A stretch of DNA of 64,000 nucleotides from positions 23,402,065-23,466,064 of the forward strand of contig CM028913.1 of assembly GCA_016801845.1 (NCBI GenBank), in the 5' to 3' direction. The position numbers and the translations under genes were made by a program. Each line of letters starts with the position of its first letter. Position 1 is the first letter of the stretch. The notes beneath the pieces are model-generated. The model ran no database searches and was not told the origin of the DNA. It saw nothing but the letters and a program-made list of their open reading frames with translations. The stretch is from Polydactylus sextarius. Lineage: Eukaryota > Chordata > Actinopteri > Polynemidae. Positions 33,403-47,500 of this stretch are shown here, piece after piece.

Positions 33403-36400
33403 AGAGGTTTCACGGCGCAGTGAAGTTAATGTGTTATCGAACTTGTGGTTTTGTCTAAAAGCTTCTGCCTCCACCCCCGAGGGAGGGTGAGGGGGGGAAA
33501 CATGCTTGGCTCACCTGTGAAGCAGAGTGCATGGGCTGGTGCGGTGAGGTCTGGTGCGGGTGCCCGGGGTGGAGGTGAGGATTGTGGGAGTTGTGATGGG
33601 GGTTGTGTCCCTGCGGGTGGTGGTGTCCGCCCTGACCGTGGCCCTGGTTGTGGTGGTGGTGGCCGTGGTGGTGGTACGCGTGCGGAGGGGCTTGCAGGTG
33701 CTGGTGCGGGTGCGAGTGCATGTGATGGTGAGCGTTTTGCTCCTGCTGCCGTGACGACATCATCTCCATCATGTGGCCCATGGAGTTCATGTTTCCGTTG
33801 GCGATAGCACCGGGGTGGTGTGAAAGTGCAGCTTTCAGCCTCTGAGGAGACAAAACGAAGCAGAACACAAAAACTTATGTAAATCTGGTCGCCGTAACAC
33901 TCGGATGCAACATTTGACACTGACTGAATTCAATAAGTTCCTGATGACAAAAGTGTGTGTGTGGATGTTCAGGTGTGTGATCAGGTTGTCATTATCTTTA
34001 AAACATGTAAATTTTACCATAACAGAAATGTGGCTGAACAGTCTGAACACTGTGAACACTAAGATTTAAATATATCTGATGCTCTGTCATGTTTATATAG
34101 TGGATTGAAGTGCTGAAAAAAAAGATAAGACTCAATATTCCACCTTCCTGAAGCCTCTATAAATTCATTAAAACATAATTAAACAAAAAAGGTTTTGTTT
34201 GCCAAGTTCTCAGTGTTTAAGGCTGAGTTCAAGATGCAAGATACGAAGATACAAAATGTTTAATTCAACAGAAACAGAGGTGTTGAACGTCCTGTTATAC
34301 ACGTTGGCTCTGATTGGGTAACTCCTTGAACGCGTTGACCAAACGGGAGAAAATTAGCTCAAAAGACTGTTGCAAATTGTTGCACAACGTTGTGCACATT
34401 ACAAATGAGACTCTTCATCTCGTCTGTAAGGAGTCATTTAACAATCACGGTGACGAGGAAGCTGCTACATTACCTTAAAAATCTTACATTAGTTATTTTT
34501 GCACTCCGGTGTGTCAGCGAGCTGATGATCAACTGCTTCATGTGCTGAGTATAGGATGATGAATAGCTTCATAAATCCATATGTCAGGAGAACAAATCAA
34601 AGCCACTTAGACTGTCCTCTGTCTCTCCTTCATTCCTGTCATTCTCCCTCTTTACCTTCCATGATTGTTATCACACCAGTCCCTCCTCTTCATATTCCTA
34701 ATAGCCTCTCTCTCTCTCTGTTGTATGAGATGAGCTCTCAAGCAAAGGTGTGAACCTCAGACTCCTTCACTACTCCTGTTGTTGACCCAGCAGGAGGTTT
34801 GTTGCTTTAACCGTGTGGTCTACTTAGCCCAGACTGACCTGATGTCTCTGGGGCGGCCTCTGGGAGCGAGACCAGAGAGAGGCGTGCTTGTGTTCGTCAT
34901 GTTTACTGAATGCACCTCCTCTCAACACGCTGTTTTTCTGGGCGTCACATAAAGAGAAAGTAAACTAGACCAAGAAAAACCCAAACATACAGGTGCCAAA
35001 ATATGTCTGCAAGCTGCATCTGTTGTACACAAACCCAGACAAAAGTTAAAAAAAAAAAAAAATACACGTCTGCACTCTTAGATGAATTATTTACACTTTA
35101 ACTGCTTCAGAAATAACAGGTTGAGTGCGTGTTGAGACTGTTAAACATTGATTAATGCACCAGTTCATCCAACAGTCACACAACTTTTTTTTTTCTTTTG
35201 CAGCGAAAACGAAAACAAAGACGTTCATGTTCGTTTCAAGGCTACTGTTGTGAATTCCACAAAGTTTTCTATTCTGTTTCCCAGTGTTCGCTCTCCCTTC
35301 CCCCTTCTCCCAGCTGCTGTCAGTAAAGTCCACGCTTCGTCCGAGGCTCCATATCTTTTAACAACCTTTACATTCATGATTCCCATCGAGGGGAATGGCA
35401 TCCAGCTGGTCTGGATCACAACGCCGGGACACACAAGACACGAAGCAGCAGCAGCTTCAGCAACAACAACATCAGCTCGTCTCACACCGTCCACGAGTGC
35501 AGGAGGGAGGAGACACAGTTGAATAAGAAAAAATAATAAAAGAAAAGAACATTCTCTACCGGTTTCTATTATGTTTACAAATTCAGACGTGTATTTACCG
35601 GCAGTCTGGTGCCTGCAGAGCTGCACATGAAACCATCACAGAGAAATTATGACCTTGTCGAGCCTGTTTTGGCTGAGTACGGTTTCTACTTGTCATACCA
35701 TCAGATGCCTGGCATAGTGATACATTTCTAGAGCTTCGTGATTTTAGTTTTAATTTAAAACAAAAAAAAAAAAACACTCTTTTTCTCCTCTGTCTCTTGG
35801 TGCTTATTTCTTGCCCCCACCCCACACCCCATCTGTTCAAACCAGCTCCTGGAAACTGCCTTCACCACAGCACTGAGCAGCACGACGCCACAGCCCTTCC
35901 TCTTTGTGACCAGTGAGACAGAAGTTCAAATACCACAGGGTCGACACTAAGACACCAGCGGGCGTCTTCAGCCCTGCAGCTGTCCACAGCATCACAGTTA
36001 TACTGAGACTTCCTGAAAAGTAACAAGAAGCAGAGAGAAGTGTCTCACTTACTCTAACACCAGAACAACAGAAAAATGGATTTAAATGAGCTTACAGATA
36101 TAAATCAAGCCAGCGATGTTGACAAGGACATATTCCATCTATCAACGGATGAATTCTGTCTTTAAGCCTGACAGCTTTCAGCGAACACCTTCCCTTGTCC
36201 CTCAGTCAGCACCAGAGTGCCGAGGGTGAGGCCCAACCCTCTTTGTGAAAGAAGAAACCAATCACAGTTTGACAATTTCCCTGCCACTCACAAAACGGCA
36301 ATCACCTGGATGAAAACGAGCCACGGGAATCTGCCGGCGGCTCATCTCACCTCAGCGGCCTCGTAAAAGTTGGAGTCGGTGTGGATAAGATGCTTAATGT

Positions 36401-38561
36401 GGGGGTTTGAATTCCTGACGACTGGAAGGACACGGAGGGCAAAGGAAGGTGAAAGGGGGCAGAAAGAAAGAGAGAGAGAGGGAGAGGGAGAGAGTAAGAG
36501 CAGGGGTGGAGGGGGGAAGATTAGATGGCTTCTAGTGTCTCCTCCCCACACATCATCAGCCCAAGACAGCGAGTGCTCATTTATCAGTGTCTGTGAGAGC
36601 CATCCAGCTGGCAGCGCAGGGGCTATCTGTTTATTAATTGAATTATCCTGCATCCGAAGAGCCCCGAGAGTGTCAGAGTACAGAGGCAGGGTCAAAGAGT
36701 CTCAGAGCTGAGGATTAAAAAACAGGATAGAGGGAGAAAAAGACACAAGAAGAGACAAAAAACAGGAGCGTTTGCAGGGAGGAGTGAAATAAACCACAAT
36801 GCGTAGCAACAAAAACCAATAAAACATATCAAAGATAACAGGAAGCTCCAGTGAGAAAAACAATGAGCAACAAATGAAACAACAAGAGTTTAAAAAGAAA
36901 GAGCTGCAGTACTTTACCGTGATGTCAGCTTATTCCTGAAGCTATCTGCACAAGTGCCTGTTACTTACTGCTCCATCTGGAGTTGAGACACAGCTCAGTT
37001 AAAACCCGGCTCGGCCAAAACTTAAGTCTTTGTATCCAGAACCACAGTGACGCAACTGAGGGACGTAAGCAAAGCAATGATGAGCAGCCTGTGATTCTCA
37101 AACACCTTCATCAGCTCCCTAATAACTCTTTAACACATGGTTGTATTTCCCCAGACTGTGCTAAGCACAAGAACTTAACCACCACATGCATTTTACTTTA
37201 ATAACACACACACATACACACACACATACATATACATTTCTCCTGCAGCTACATGGCCACTACAGAAAACAGTCATTAAATGAGTGCAGGTGTTAGCCGG
37301 CGGCGGTGCAGGGTGCTCACAGATGGGATGGCACACAGCCTGTCCCACCGCTGTCTGCCCTGCCTGCTGTTGTTAAAAAAAAACTGGAAAAACAAAAGCA
37401 AGTGTAACAACAGGAGGGTGGAAGAGTTGATGACGCCACAGAAAGAGGGAGAGACGTGGGCGGCCACTTCCAGGATTAATCTTTAAACATTCGGGACGTA
37501 CTAAAACTAAAATCTGTAATCATCTGACGCTACATCTCATACATTCTGACAGTGTACTGAAGGTAGTAGTGATATTGATTTTCCATTGTTAAAACACCAT
37601 CCCTGATTCAGCCATATTTTGCCCAAAGGGGAGCTATCTCCTCTCAGACCTTTGTCCTCTGACCTATCTACTCCCACTCTTTTTTTTTTTTTTTTTTTGA
37701 AGCCTCTCTCATTTATGTGGTTTCAGGGATAATAGGTAATCACCCATTAATGATATTTATTAATGGTTGCTTCCTCTCTGACACGAGGGGGGTGTTTTGA
37801 GTGATGTCTCAGTGAGTGCTCGGGGCACATCCTGAGAACACACTCAGGTTTCTCCTCACCAGATGACTTCATATCTATTAACCCTGGGAGGAGAAAGCGA
37901 GCGAGAGAGAGAGCGAGCGTGGTGCAGGTACAAAAGGACGGAGGAGACCACGCCCGCCTCAGGACGGGTAAATCAAACCCGTCGAGGTCGGGGTGAGCAC
38001 TTTTATTCCCCTTAAAAGTGGAGCAGTGTACCATCAGGGGACCTGTGTCCCTCTGGCGCCTTACGGCAGGTTAGAAAGATTTAACCAGTCTGTGGAGTCA
38101 GAGTTTAAGTGCAGAAAATATCACAGTTGGAGAAATGAAGATCTTCTTCTTCTTCACATTAAAGAGGCCACAGAGAAACATTAGAGCTTCTGTCTGTCTC
38201 CATCCCCTCTTTTGTTTGAGACCTTTTCTGCAGCATGTTCATTTCTGGTGATCATGTGTATTTCTAATTGCATAATATATCATAGCTGTAACTTTCCTGG
38301 CAGGCCCAGACCCACCACCCCCACCTCACACTCGTACTTTAAACCCAACATGGGTTCACCATCTGCAGTTGAAAGAAGCAGGAGTTTGGCTCGACTCAGA
38401 GGATCTAATTCCATCCTCCTCATCTCCACAACCACCACTACCCTCCAGTGCCTTGCCTGCAAAACCCACTCTCTGTCCCCTAAAACTCCACACCCCCATT
38501 AGTTCAATTTTATTAGATTTCCCTCTCGCCCAGAGAGGCAGTAACACCCCTCCTCTCCCTT

Positions 38562-38596
<35 letters not shown>

Positions 38597-41500
38597 ACAC
38601 ACACACCTCTTCCCTGTTCCTCCACCCCCTCTCCCTGTGCTTGCCAAGAGCTGGGGACTGTTAAACTGATTTCCTCAGGGAACAGCGAGGCAGACAGTCT
38701 GATGGGAGCGCTGGGCTGTAATGTCGCCCCCTCGCTCCACTCTCTCTCTCTCTCTCTCTCTGGGCCAAGCTGATCGGAGCCGGGCCGAACACAGCCTCCC
38801 CTGTGGTTCCAGACACAGACGGGGCAGAGATGGACGTAGACTGGCTGTACTGCCAGGGCCAGACGCTCTGGTGGTGGTGGTGGTGGTTGCTCGGTGGAGG
38901 AACCGTGGCGGTATGGGGCGCAGCGAGACACACGCCCACTGAGGAGCATGCTCCAAAGCATGCGCTCATACTCTTGGCAGCTTCTCCACCCTGTCAAGTT
39001 AATGGATGGGCCTCTGACTCCAGTCTGTATATCCCCACTGTTCTCTCTCTTGTAAAGCCCTGCTCCAGTGCAAGACTACATGGTTATCGCTAACACCCAC
39101 TGCCACGCTGTTGAATACGGAGAATGCCTCAGACAGACAAAGCGTGAATACAATAATAAACACTGACATGTGTCTTCATTTGTGGCATCATCATGTGAAT
39201 AAAACCAACTTGAACCAAACATGAGTTCAAAGATACTTAACACAACATTCATCTAATGGTCGAGTTTTTGGCTGAAAAATGACTTTTTACAACGACTGTT
39301 TATACTTCAAACTGGCATCCAGTGTTCTTGTTTGTGTTTTTTGAGTATTTTCATTCAGACTTTGTCCTGAAACAATATACTCTCACATTTCTTATATCAA
39401 CACTTTCAAGTTATTTCTATTTCATTTGGATCAGGATGTTTCCTTGTTCTAAATGACTGCGAGGCAATCTGTTCTCACATCCAAGAAGACAACATAAGTG
39501 CTTCCGACCTGTGAGCATTAACTGCTTTGGTTTGTGTTGACTAAAAACTTATCGCCCTGACCATCTCTGACGCTGACAGGCTTTTTTCCGATCACCCCCT
39601 CCAGGGTTGGAGCGGTTTATTTTGGAGTCCAAAAGAGAGAGGAGCTCTCCGTGGGGAGCTTGTGGTGGTTCAGCACCGGTTCAGTCTGGACGCTGTTTCA
39701 GGAGACAGCAGCTGGTTTAACCAAGCTTTGGCTCCGGCGGAGCCCCGTCCCATTCACGGGCCCTGAACCATGACCAAATGGTCTTCGCCCACACCACCTC
39801 CCGTCAGCGCAGCTAAAACAACACGCGGTCATCCAAAGACAAACAGATGCGACGCTCTGCGCCGCAACTGCCACCCTCGTCCCCTAACCCCACCCGCACG
39901 CAGTCGCACAAACACACACTGCCTCACACACACACACACGTGTTACTGCTTAAATATAAATGTACCAGTGCACACAGTGCTTCACATCAGCTTTATGATG
40001 ACAACTTTAAACCTATAAAAACAACTTCCATCTATAGACTTGAGTTTCATTAAATAAACAATCAAACTAAAGGAAAACATAGAAAAGGTTGGTTAAAACA
40101 AGTACATCTTCTTTCCTTGAACGTTATAATGTTCATTTGTTTTGTGTCGACTGTGCTCCAGAAGTGTTGGTTCAACTGTAGTTTGTGGTGCTGTTGAATG
40201 TAGTGACAGGTGTTTCCATTATTTTCTAAGCACCATTTATATTACTGAGGGTAGACTGATCCAGAAAGAAGTCAAAAGTTGAGATTTTCTCAACTGAGTG
40301 TTCTCAAACCAAAGCAAAAAAAAAAAAAAAAAAAAAAATGGCTGATTGTGACAAGAAGATGCTTTTGCAGCTTGTGATCAGACAGTTGAACAGTCAACAG
40401 TGCAACTTATTTATATTCCTGTTTTATTAAATTAGCTGAAAGAGTCTCACTAGAGTAGAAGTACAGATACTCGACCAAAAAATAACTTTGGAGAAGTTCA
40501 AGTCAGCGACTAGAATGATTCTCCAGTAAAAGTCTTAAAGTATCTAGTATTTACTGTACTTCAGTATGACAGTAATCTATAAGTAAATGTAGTTAAGTGT
40601 AGAAAGTAAAAGTACAAGTACATGTTAATAAAACAGAAGAATATTATGAAGTTTATCTTTAAAACATGGAGCTACAACAATCTTCATGGACAATGAATGA
40701 ATCTGAACTAAAGAACTAAAGTTGTTCTTTTTTCACTAAATGTAAATTAGTGTTTGATATTGATATTGTTGAAGTTTCTCCATCATCCACCTTTAAGATG
40801 GAGCCTCCATCAACCCTCAAACATGGTGTTGATGGTCTAAACAGTCACAGGTCGACTTAAGAGTGAAAACACCACATTTACTCTGATTTTTGTAATAACA
40901 ATGAACATTGAAAGTAGATTAAAGTAAAACTATGTCATTAAGTTAGGAAATGTAGTTAAATACAAATACTCCCTACACATACCGAAGTGCAGTAGTTATT
41001 ATTACTTCGTTGGTTAGAATCATTTTGTGGCTAAAATGACGCAGGTTTCAAAAATGCTTCCCACAAACAACTCAGCATCATACTCATGTAAGTTATGGGT
41101 GTAATTTCTAAGTAGGAAATGTAGTGTAAAAATGAAAGTGAAAGAAAAAAAACTTATACTCATACGTCGTTATATGATTAATTTAATGCCTCTTTTACAC
41201 TCAGAAATATATCTAAACACTCAGTTCTGTGTGAAAATCATAAATGAACCTATAAAAGCCTGTGTGTGTAGAAATGTGACCACTGTTGGTCGAACACATT
41301 GTTTGTTATTGCGACAAACGATCCTCAGTGAACAGGACTGATGGAGCCTGTCAAGTCAGAGACAGAACATCTTTAAAAACTTGCACAGTGCGTCCATTTG
41401 TCTTTGAATATTACCGAGCAGGACACAGACTCGCTCTCTGCTTCAGACAAAACCAAACACTTTGGCAGTGGCAGCTCTCTCTCTCTCTGAGGGAGAGAGA

Positions 41501-44500
41501 GGGGCCCCCCTCTCTGGTCTGTGTCCAACCACTGATAAACTGGCAGACACGTATTGATCCTGCAGCTCCTCGGCCCCGGCGCTCGTCTCCACGGCAACAG
41601 AGAGAAACAACATGTGTTTATCATCTAAGAAACTTTTCTCGTCGTCCATTACGTTGACATTTAACCTTCTCTCTTCGTGCAGCAGCGTTGCAGCTCTGCA
41701 CATCTCGCCGTCCCAGCTGTTTATCACACATCCCCTTGTTTACTTTACCAAGCAGCCATATGTACATAACAGATCTATATCGAAAAAACCTCCAGACTCT
41801 TAACTTCATGGTTTGTTTTAGCTCACTTAGTGCACACATGTGTTTTGACTCTGAGGACAATAAGAGCTAAAAAGGGTGCCAACCCTCTGAAAGTAACATA
41901 CATACACTTACTCTATAGCTCTGTGCAGCAGCGTGCAGATTCAGCTGTGCTCTTAGCTCACCGTCCCTCTCCAATGACATCATACCCTGACAATGCCACC
42001 ATTCATACAGATGTTGCTTACAAAACCTGGAGTTAGACTCCTATTGTGTGCGCTGCTCCTCCTCACAAAAGAGGAGGTTTTTAGCCAGAGGTGATCTCCT
42101 ACTACAGTGAAAGAAAATGAATGGAACACGTAACAGGGTTACCACGTACGCTAATGGCTTAACTGCTTACAAATGACTTCATACTGAGCTAATCGCTCAA
42201 TCAATCACCGCACAGCAGAGCTGAGAACTGACACATCTGTGGCTGCTCTGACGTTTTTCTTTACTTGCCATTTTCTTGGGGTTGAATATGTACGTAACTC
42301 TTAACGTTTTTTTTTTTAAAGCAAATTTGAATCTGGAAGCCCATTAACCTGAATGCCTGTTGCAATTCTGTAACAAGCATGAAACATAAGAACAGCGCAG
42401 GCTGTGTAAATGAAAAGAGAGAGAGAGAGAGAAAAAAAAAAGCAAGAAACACTTTGATTATTGGTCCTCCTGTGTCCTATGAAATGTTTCTTTAAGAGAC
42501 GTGCTGTTTTTTTCCCTCCTCAAGTAAAAAGGAGTACATTTAGAGCATGCCAGGAATTATGTCATCCACCCATCCAGTGCCAGCTCCACAGCCAAGAGAG
42601 AGCTGCAATGAAGGAACATATAGTATTGTTTACCTCATAAAAAACTCAGCACCTAACCCGATGCTTAGTGACAAATTTATTGTCCTTAGTAACAATGTAA
42701 ACAATAGATAATTGGGAGATAATAAATAACACATTTTCATACACCAGCGACTAAACTGTTTCAAGGCCCCTCTGTCTGAAATTAGCAGGCGAAGTGGGAT
42801 GTGTGGAAAGCATGGAACTCATTTTATTAAAGACAAAAAAAAAAAAAAGATGGGACATGAAAACAATGCTGGAGTGTGCATCACTTTGAAGAAAAAGGCC
42901 TCCACTGACATGAGGTGAGTCATGTCCCGTAGCTGGCACACACAGATGTTATTTAGCAGCAGTTTGATAAGGGCCTGTTTGGGCTTTTCCTTGTTACGGA
43001 TGAGGAATGATAGTGATTGAGCTGCTTTCATCATACAAACAAACATATCGAGCAATCTGAGCAAGACGGGAAGGTTTTTAGAGGACAAGCGTGTTCTGTG
43101 CACGTGCGCACGCCTCATTTGTATCTTGTTTTTAAGTACCTGACTGTCTGTCTAGCAATCAGACACCGTGCAAAGAAGGATGACACAAAGCTGGAGGGAG
43201 TAGAGTGTGTGTGTGTTTGTGTAAAGAGTGTGTGTGTGTGTGTGTGTGCGCGCGACTGTTTGCAAGGCCCTGTGGAGAACTGGCTCGCAGCAATGACGTA
43301 ATGCTTTTGGCCGGCGTGCTGTGGAACTTGGCCTTGTATCTGCAGCGTTTCCTCCACGCTGCGAGGGTCAACTATCCCACAACCTCCAGCGCACAACACG
43401 CACCATTTTATTCCCCAGACCACAACAGAGCAGAACACAACCACACCCGGCACCATGAGCACCCAGTCCCTTCGTGTAGAAGAAGAAGGAGAAGAAGAAG
43501 AAGAAAAAAAAACACTAATAAAACACTCTCAATCTCAGCAACACTCCCAAACAACAAGCTAAAAGCAATAAGAGAGAACAGACAAGTCGGTTACTACACC
43601 GTCGGGCTTTTCTGTACCACTTAAACGACGGCACTTAAGGAGAAAAAAATCAGAGATAGAGAGAACAAAGATGGGCACTGATGCAGATACAGTCTTTGGC
43701 CCAGAGAGCACAAACAGAGAGCTTAGAGCGAGATATGAGTCCCCAAGGGGCCACAGCAGTCCTTCGGCTCATTAACTATTTACACCAGAGACAGGCCTCT
43801 GTGCTGCTCTGGCCCACCACAAAATCAATTAGCCTTCATTAGCGAAAGCTCTGGGCACGCTTTCTCCGGCAGGGGAGGGTTAATACTGCTACCAAGGCCT
43901 CTGGTTACCACAAAATATCAAACAGTCATGAGTGTGTGCATGCACATATGGGCATACGTGCATGAACACATGGAGCAAACGATGCCGATTTGAAGTCCTT
44001 TCATGTCACTCAACAAAAGAAATCATCCGATTTCTAACTCTCACTCACTTGTTTGGTGTCTCAGAACATCAATACCATCTATCGCCTTTCAACTACCCCC
44101 CCTTCCTCCCTCCACATTCCCAGCTCGCTCTGCCTGTCTATCAGTTTCCTTCATGTCTATCAAAGTCCCACTCAATCCCCCTTTTCTCCGCTCTCACAAT
44201 GTAAACGCTGAGCAGAAAGAGTGTATCCAGGTCCATGCCTCGCGGGTGTGGGGTTACAGTGCGGAGATTTCCCATTGGCGGAAAGTCAACATGGTCGGGG
44301 TAATGCGATTAGAGCCGGATTGAGAACGTCGCAGGGGACACATGGGCCTGATCATGGCCCAGTTATCCGATAGCGAGGCCGTATTTATCGACCCGGCCCG
44401 GGCGCGGATATTACAGACATTAGAAACCCCGTCTATGCTTATGAAACCCATGCTGTTAGATCGCACCCACGATAACACAATTAGTCTCTCACTTTCTGTC

Positions 44501-47500
44501 CACAATCGAGGAATTCCATCAGTGGCGTTCAGACATCAGGGAGCAGAATCTCAATTGATCCAACGTTCAGGTCGCCGTGCTTCGTGTCTCAACATCTAAC
44601 TACCCAGAAAAGTTGCACGGCGCAAAGAGGCCATGTGGCCATTTAGAGGCTGCATATGTTTATGGGAGGCCTAACAGAGCATTTACAATTCAATTACATA
44701 GATAGGAGGAGGGAAAAAAAACAGTAAGATGTGTCTGGATGACGGCCAGAGGAGAGATAAGCCTAATACACTAATATTGTGTTACCCCAGCGTGTTACCA
44801 TAGGAACAGTTGAGGAGATTCAAAAGACTACAAAGACGATCAATCTTGAGAGAGTAGGAGGAAGAGGGAGAATTAAATGCCCTGGGAATGCTCCCGCTCT
44901 CCTCTATCAGAGCCATAACTCTTCTAATGACCTCTGCTACCTCCTCTCTCTCTCTCTCTCTTTCCCTCTCTACCGACACAACATATTTCTCTCCAGCACA
45001 CTCAGCTATCAGAGAAACCTTTTCCAAACACAAAGAGCAGCCAGTGCTTTTCATAACGCTTCGTGATTTTTTAATTTTTAATTTTTTTTTTAATATATCC
45101 ACGTCATGACACTTCCTATGAAATTATTTATTATGAAAACAAATGTTGGATAATGTTCATGTTTCTGTCACTATTTATCTGTTCATATCACTTCAAGTGT
45201 AACTGTTTAACCATTTTACATTAATCACAGGTTTAACAAAAAAAAAAAAAAAAAAAAAAAAAGGCCGAGTCTCTCAGCTTTTCCTTTTCTTTTCCTACGT
45301 CTCATTCCCACCGCTCTGACTCTAACTCTAACTCTAACTGCCTGCTTTGAGAAGGATGAGGTCATTTGATTTTTTCCCCGCTGTGTTAAACTAGTGCTAA
45401 CAAGTTGCAGGACCTACAGAACATGTTCTGTACATTAAGATATACATCAGGCAGTCGGTGGGCAGCGCAGCCACAACCACATAAAGGGCCCCTTTATTCT
45501 AAGCCAGAGTCTCCAGTGCTGCACTGGCAGGTTCAGACACAGCTTTGATTACACACCAAATGATGAAATCCACACAGACCTAAGAGTGCAGCTTTGCTGG
45601 CACAGGCCAGTGGAAAAGAGAGTTGCAACACTTTGAGCTTTTGTGTGTGTGTATATGTGTGTGTGAGCATAAATGTGAATACATGTATATACTCACCAGC
45701 TTGGCTTCTGAGTGCATGGAGGGAATGTGAGTGGAAGAGCAGGAGCTGTTGTGGGCGGGTCCTTGCATACCCATCATATTGGAGCCCATAGACATTTGTC
45801 TCTCCATCTGCAGATTACAACACCACACAAACGCAAGAAAAAACACAAACAGAAACGCAGAAGTATTATTCCTAAAGCACGAAACGAAACGTTTTCTGAT
45901 GCAAGACGACATTTATTTAACTATGATTCATGATTTATGCTGCTCACGGCTGCTGTCGGGTTGTAACAAGATGCTATCACTGCGGTCAAAACAAACAAAA
46001 AAAAAAGAGCTTCTGTGTTAAAAGGGCGAGACTACGTAGGACGAGATGAGAGCGCATGAGAGCCTGATTTCACATGACAGGCTGCCCCGTGTACAGCTCT
46101 GTGTGATGATAACTGGAGCTGACCCAAAACAGGAAGCCAGCACAGAGGGACTTAACACAGGAAGCCAGTGCAACAGGGGTGTGTGTGTGTGTCTGTGTGT
46201 GAGTGTGTGTGTTTCTGATAATGTGGTGAATGTCAGTGTGACTAACATGTCCCTCTCTCAGTGTGGTGTAGTGTTATTACGGTGAATCTGTCCTCGTGTG
46301 TTTGTGTGTGTGAGCGGTGCGTGACCTTTGACCTGTTTGGTCACAAGACACAGCTGAGACCTGAATGTGAGGAAATCAGCTGTATGAGTTGACAGGAGCA
46401 GCGGGGGTCATAGGTCAACTGTGGTTTTGGGGAGGGGAGTGTGACAGCGTGAGCAGAAAAGAAGAGAAACTCTTGTATGAGCATCTACGTTCGTGCACGT
46501 GTGTGTGTTTAAGCTGCAGCTGCTAAACTCTGGGTGGGTGGTGTGTTGGTTTCCATAGGGAACTGCCCCGTCTCCACTTCCCCCACCCCCTGCTTTGCCT
46601 GAGTCCCCCCCATCCATCCACCCACCCACCCTCCTTCCTCCCCTCCTTTCGTCCGTAGAGACTCAGGCCTAGAATGTGACACACAGCCTTAATTGCACTA
46701 AGTGTGTTTTGTGTAAAAATATCACCCAAACCAGCACCCCTTTCCTGAACCGTCAATCTTCTCCCAAAATCGCTTAGCTCCTAATTTAATAAACATGGGA
46801 GGGTTTTTTTCCTGCACCATAAACACGGGGCTGTCTTGTGTTACAATGAGAACATATGTTGTATCATTAGAATCCCAATACGAGAAGCTTTCACCGGGTT
46901 GTTATCATTCCCTTGCTTCCCAATGTGGCTCCTCTAAATCTTTTTCATGAAGTCTATATTCTGAACCTTCACCTCTGAACGAATCCTTCATTTATAAAGG
47001 ACACGACTTCCTTGATAAACCTGCTGTAAGTCATTTTAATAGTGATAGAAAACATCCAAAAACCCGCGAACCTGCGTAGTTTATCTGCAGCTTTAACATG
47101 CGCTGTCGTCACTTGTGCTGTATGTGAGTGAGGGAGTTTGTGTGTGTGTGTGAGTGTGTGAGCTCTGAGCTCTATTGTTATACTCACGGGCATCAGCACG
47201 GCGGAGGAGCCAGGCATGGTCGGGTCTGGCAGCGTTCCAGGCATGGAGGCTGGCAGAGGCTGTCTCTGTCTGTTTCGTAGGTGCAGCAGCGAGGACAAGG
47301 ACCCAGGGACAGGCCTGAGATGACAAACACACACACACACAAACACAAACACACACACACCGACAGAGAACGTCAGCTCTTGCAGAAACAGCTGTTTTGT
47401 CATATTAATGACATCAAACTCTATAAACACTGTGGTGCTAATTATAACTTTTACTAGGAAGCATCCTGAACAGTAGTATAAACATATAATAACTGATTCA

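Larger units (their letters stand above)
33842..45696 (-). other. creb5 large intron (11.9 kb)
   Basis: Contains long CT runs (38565-38596, 38741-38761), a GGT run (~38868-38888), poly-A (40316-40338), a repeat-like block (40440-41130), (GT)n (43227-43254) and poly-A (45238-45262). Also present are several non-repetitive blocks that look like regulatory DNA (36.2-36.7, 42.66-42.76, 43.69-43.92 and 44.18-44.72 kb). No coding exon is supported. Confidence 0.5.

Noticed and set aside
33445..33807. Open frames opposite the creb5 His-rich exon
   Set aside because: Gly/Val-rich translations are the antisense shadow of CAC-repeat coding DNA.
38356..38997. 213-codon open frame on the minus strand
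   Set aside because: Driven by (GA)n and (CCA)n simple sequence (runs of ER and P). No conserved peptide and no splice context.
44342..44599. 85-codon plus-strand frame and an overlapping minus-strand frame in the CpG-dense block
   Set aside because: No recognisable domain, no splice-site pairing and no codon signature. More likely regulatory DNA that happens to be open.
45320..45345. CTCTAA repeated three to four times, telomere-like
   Set aside because: The unit is not TTAGGG/CCCTAA and the run is too short.
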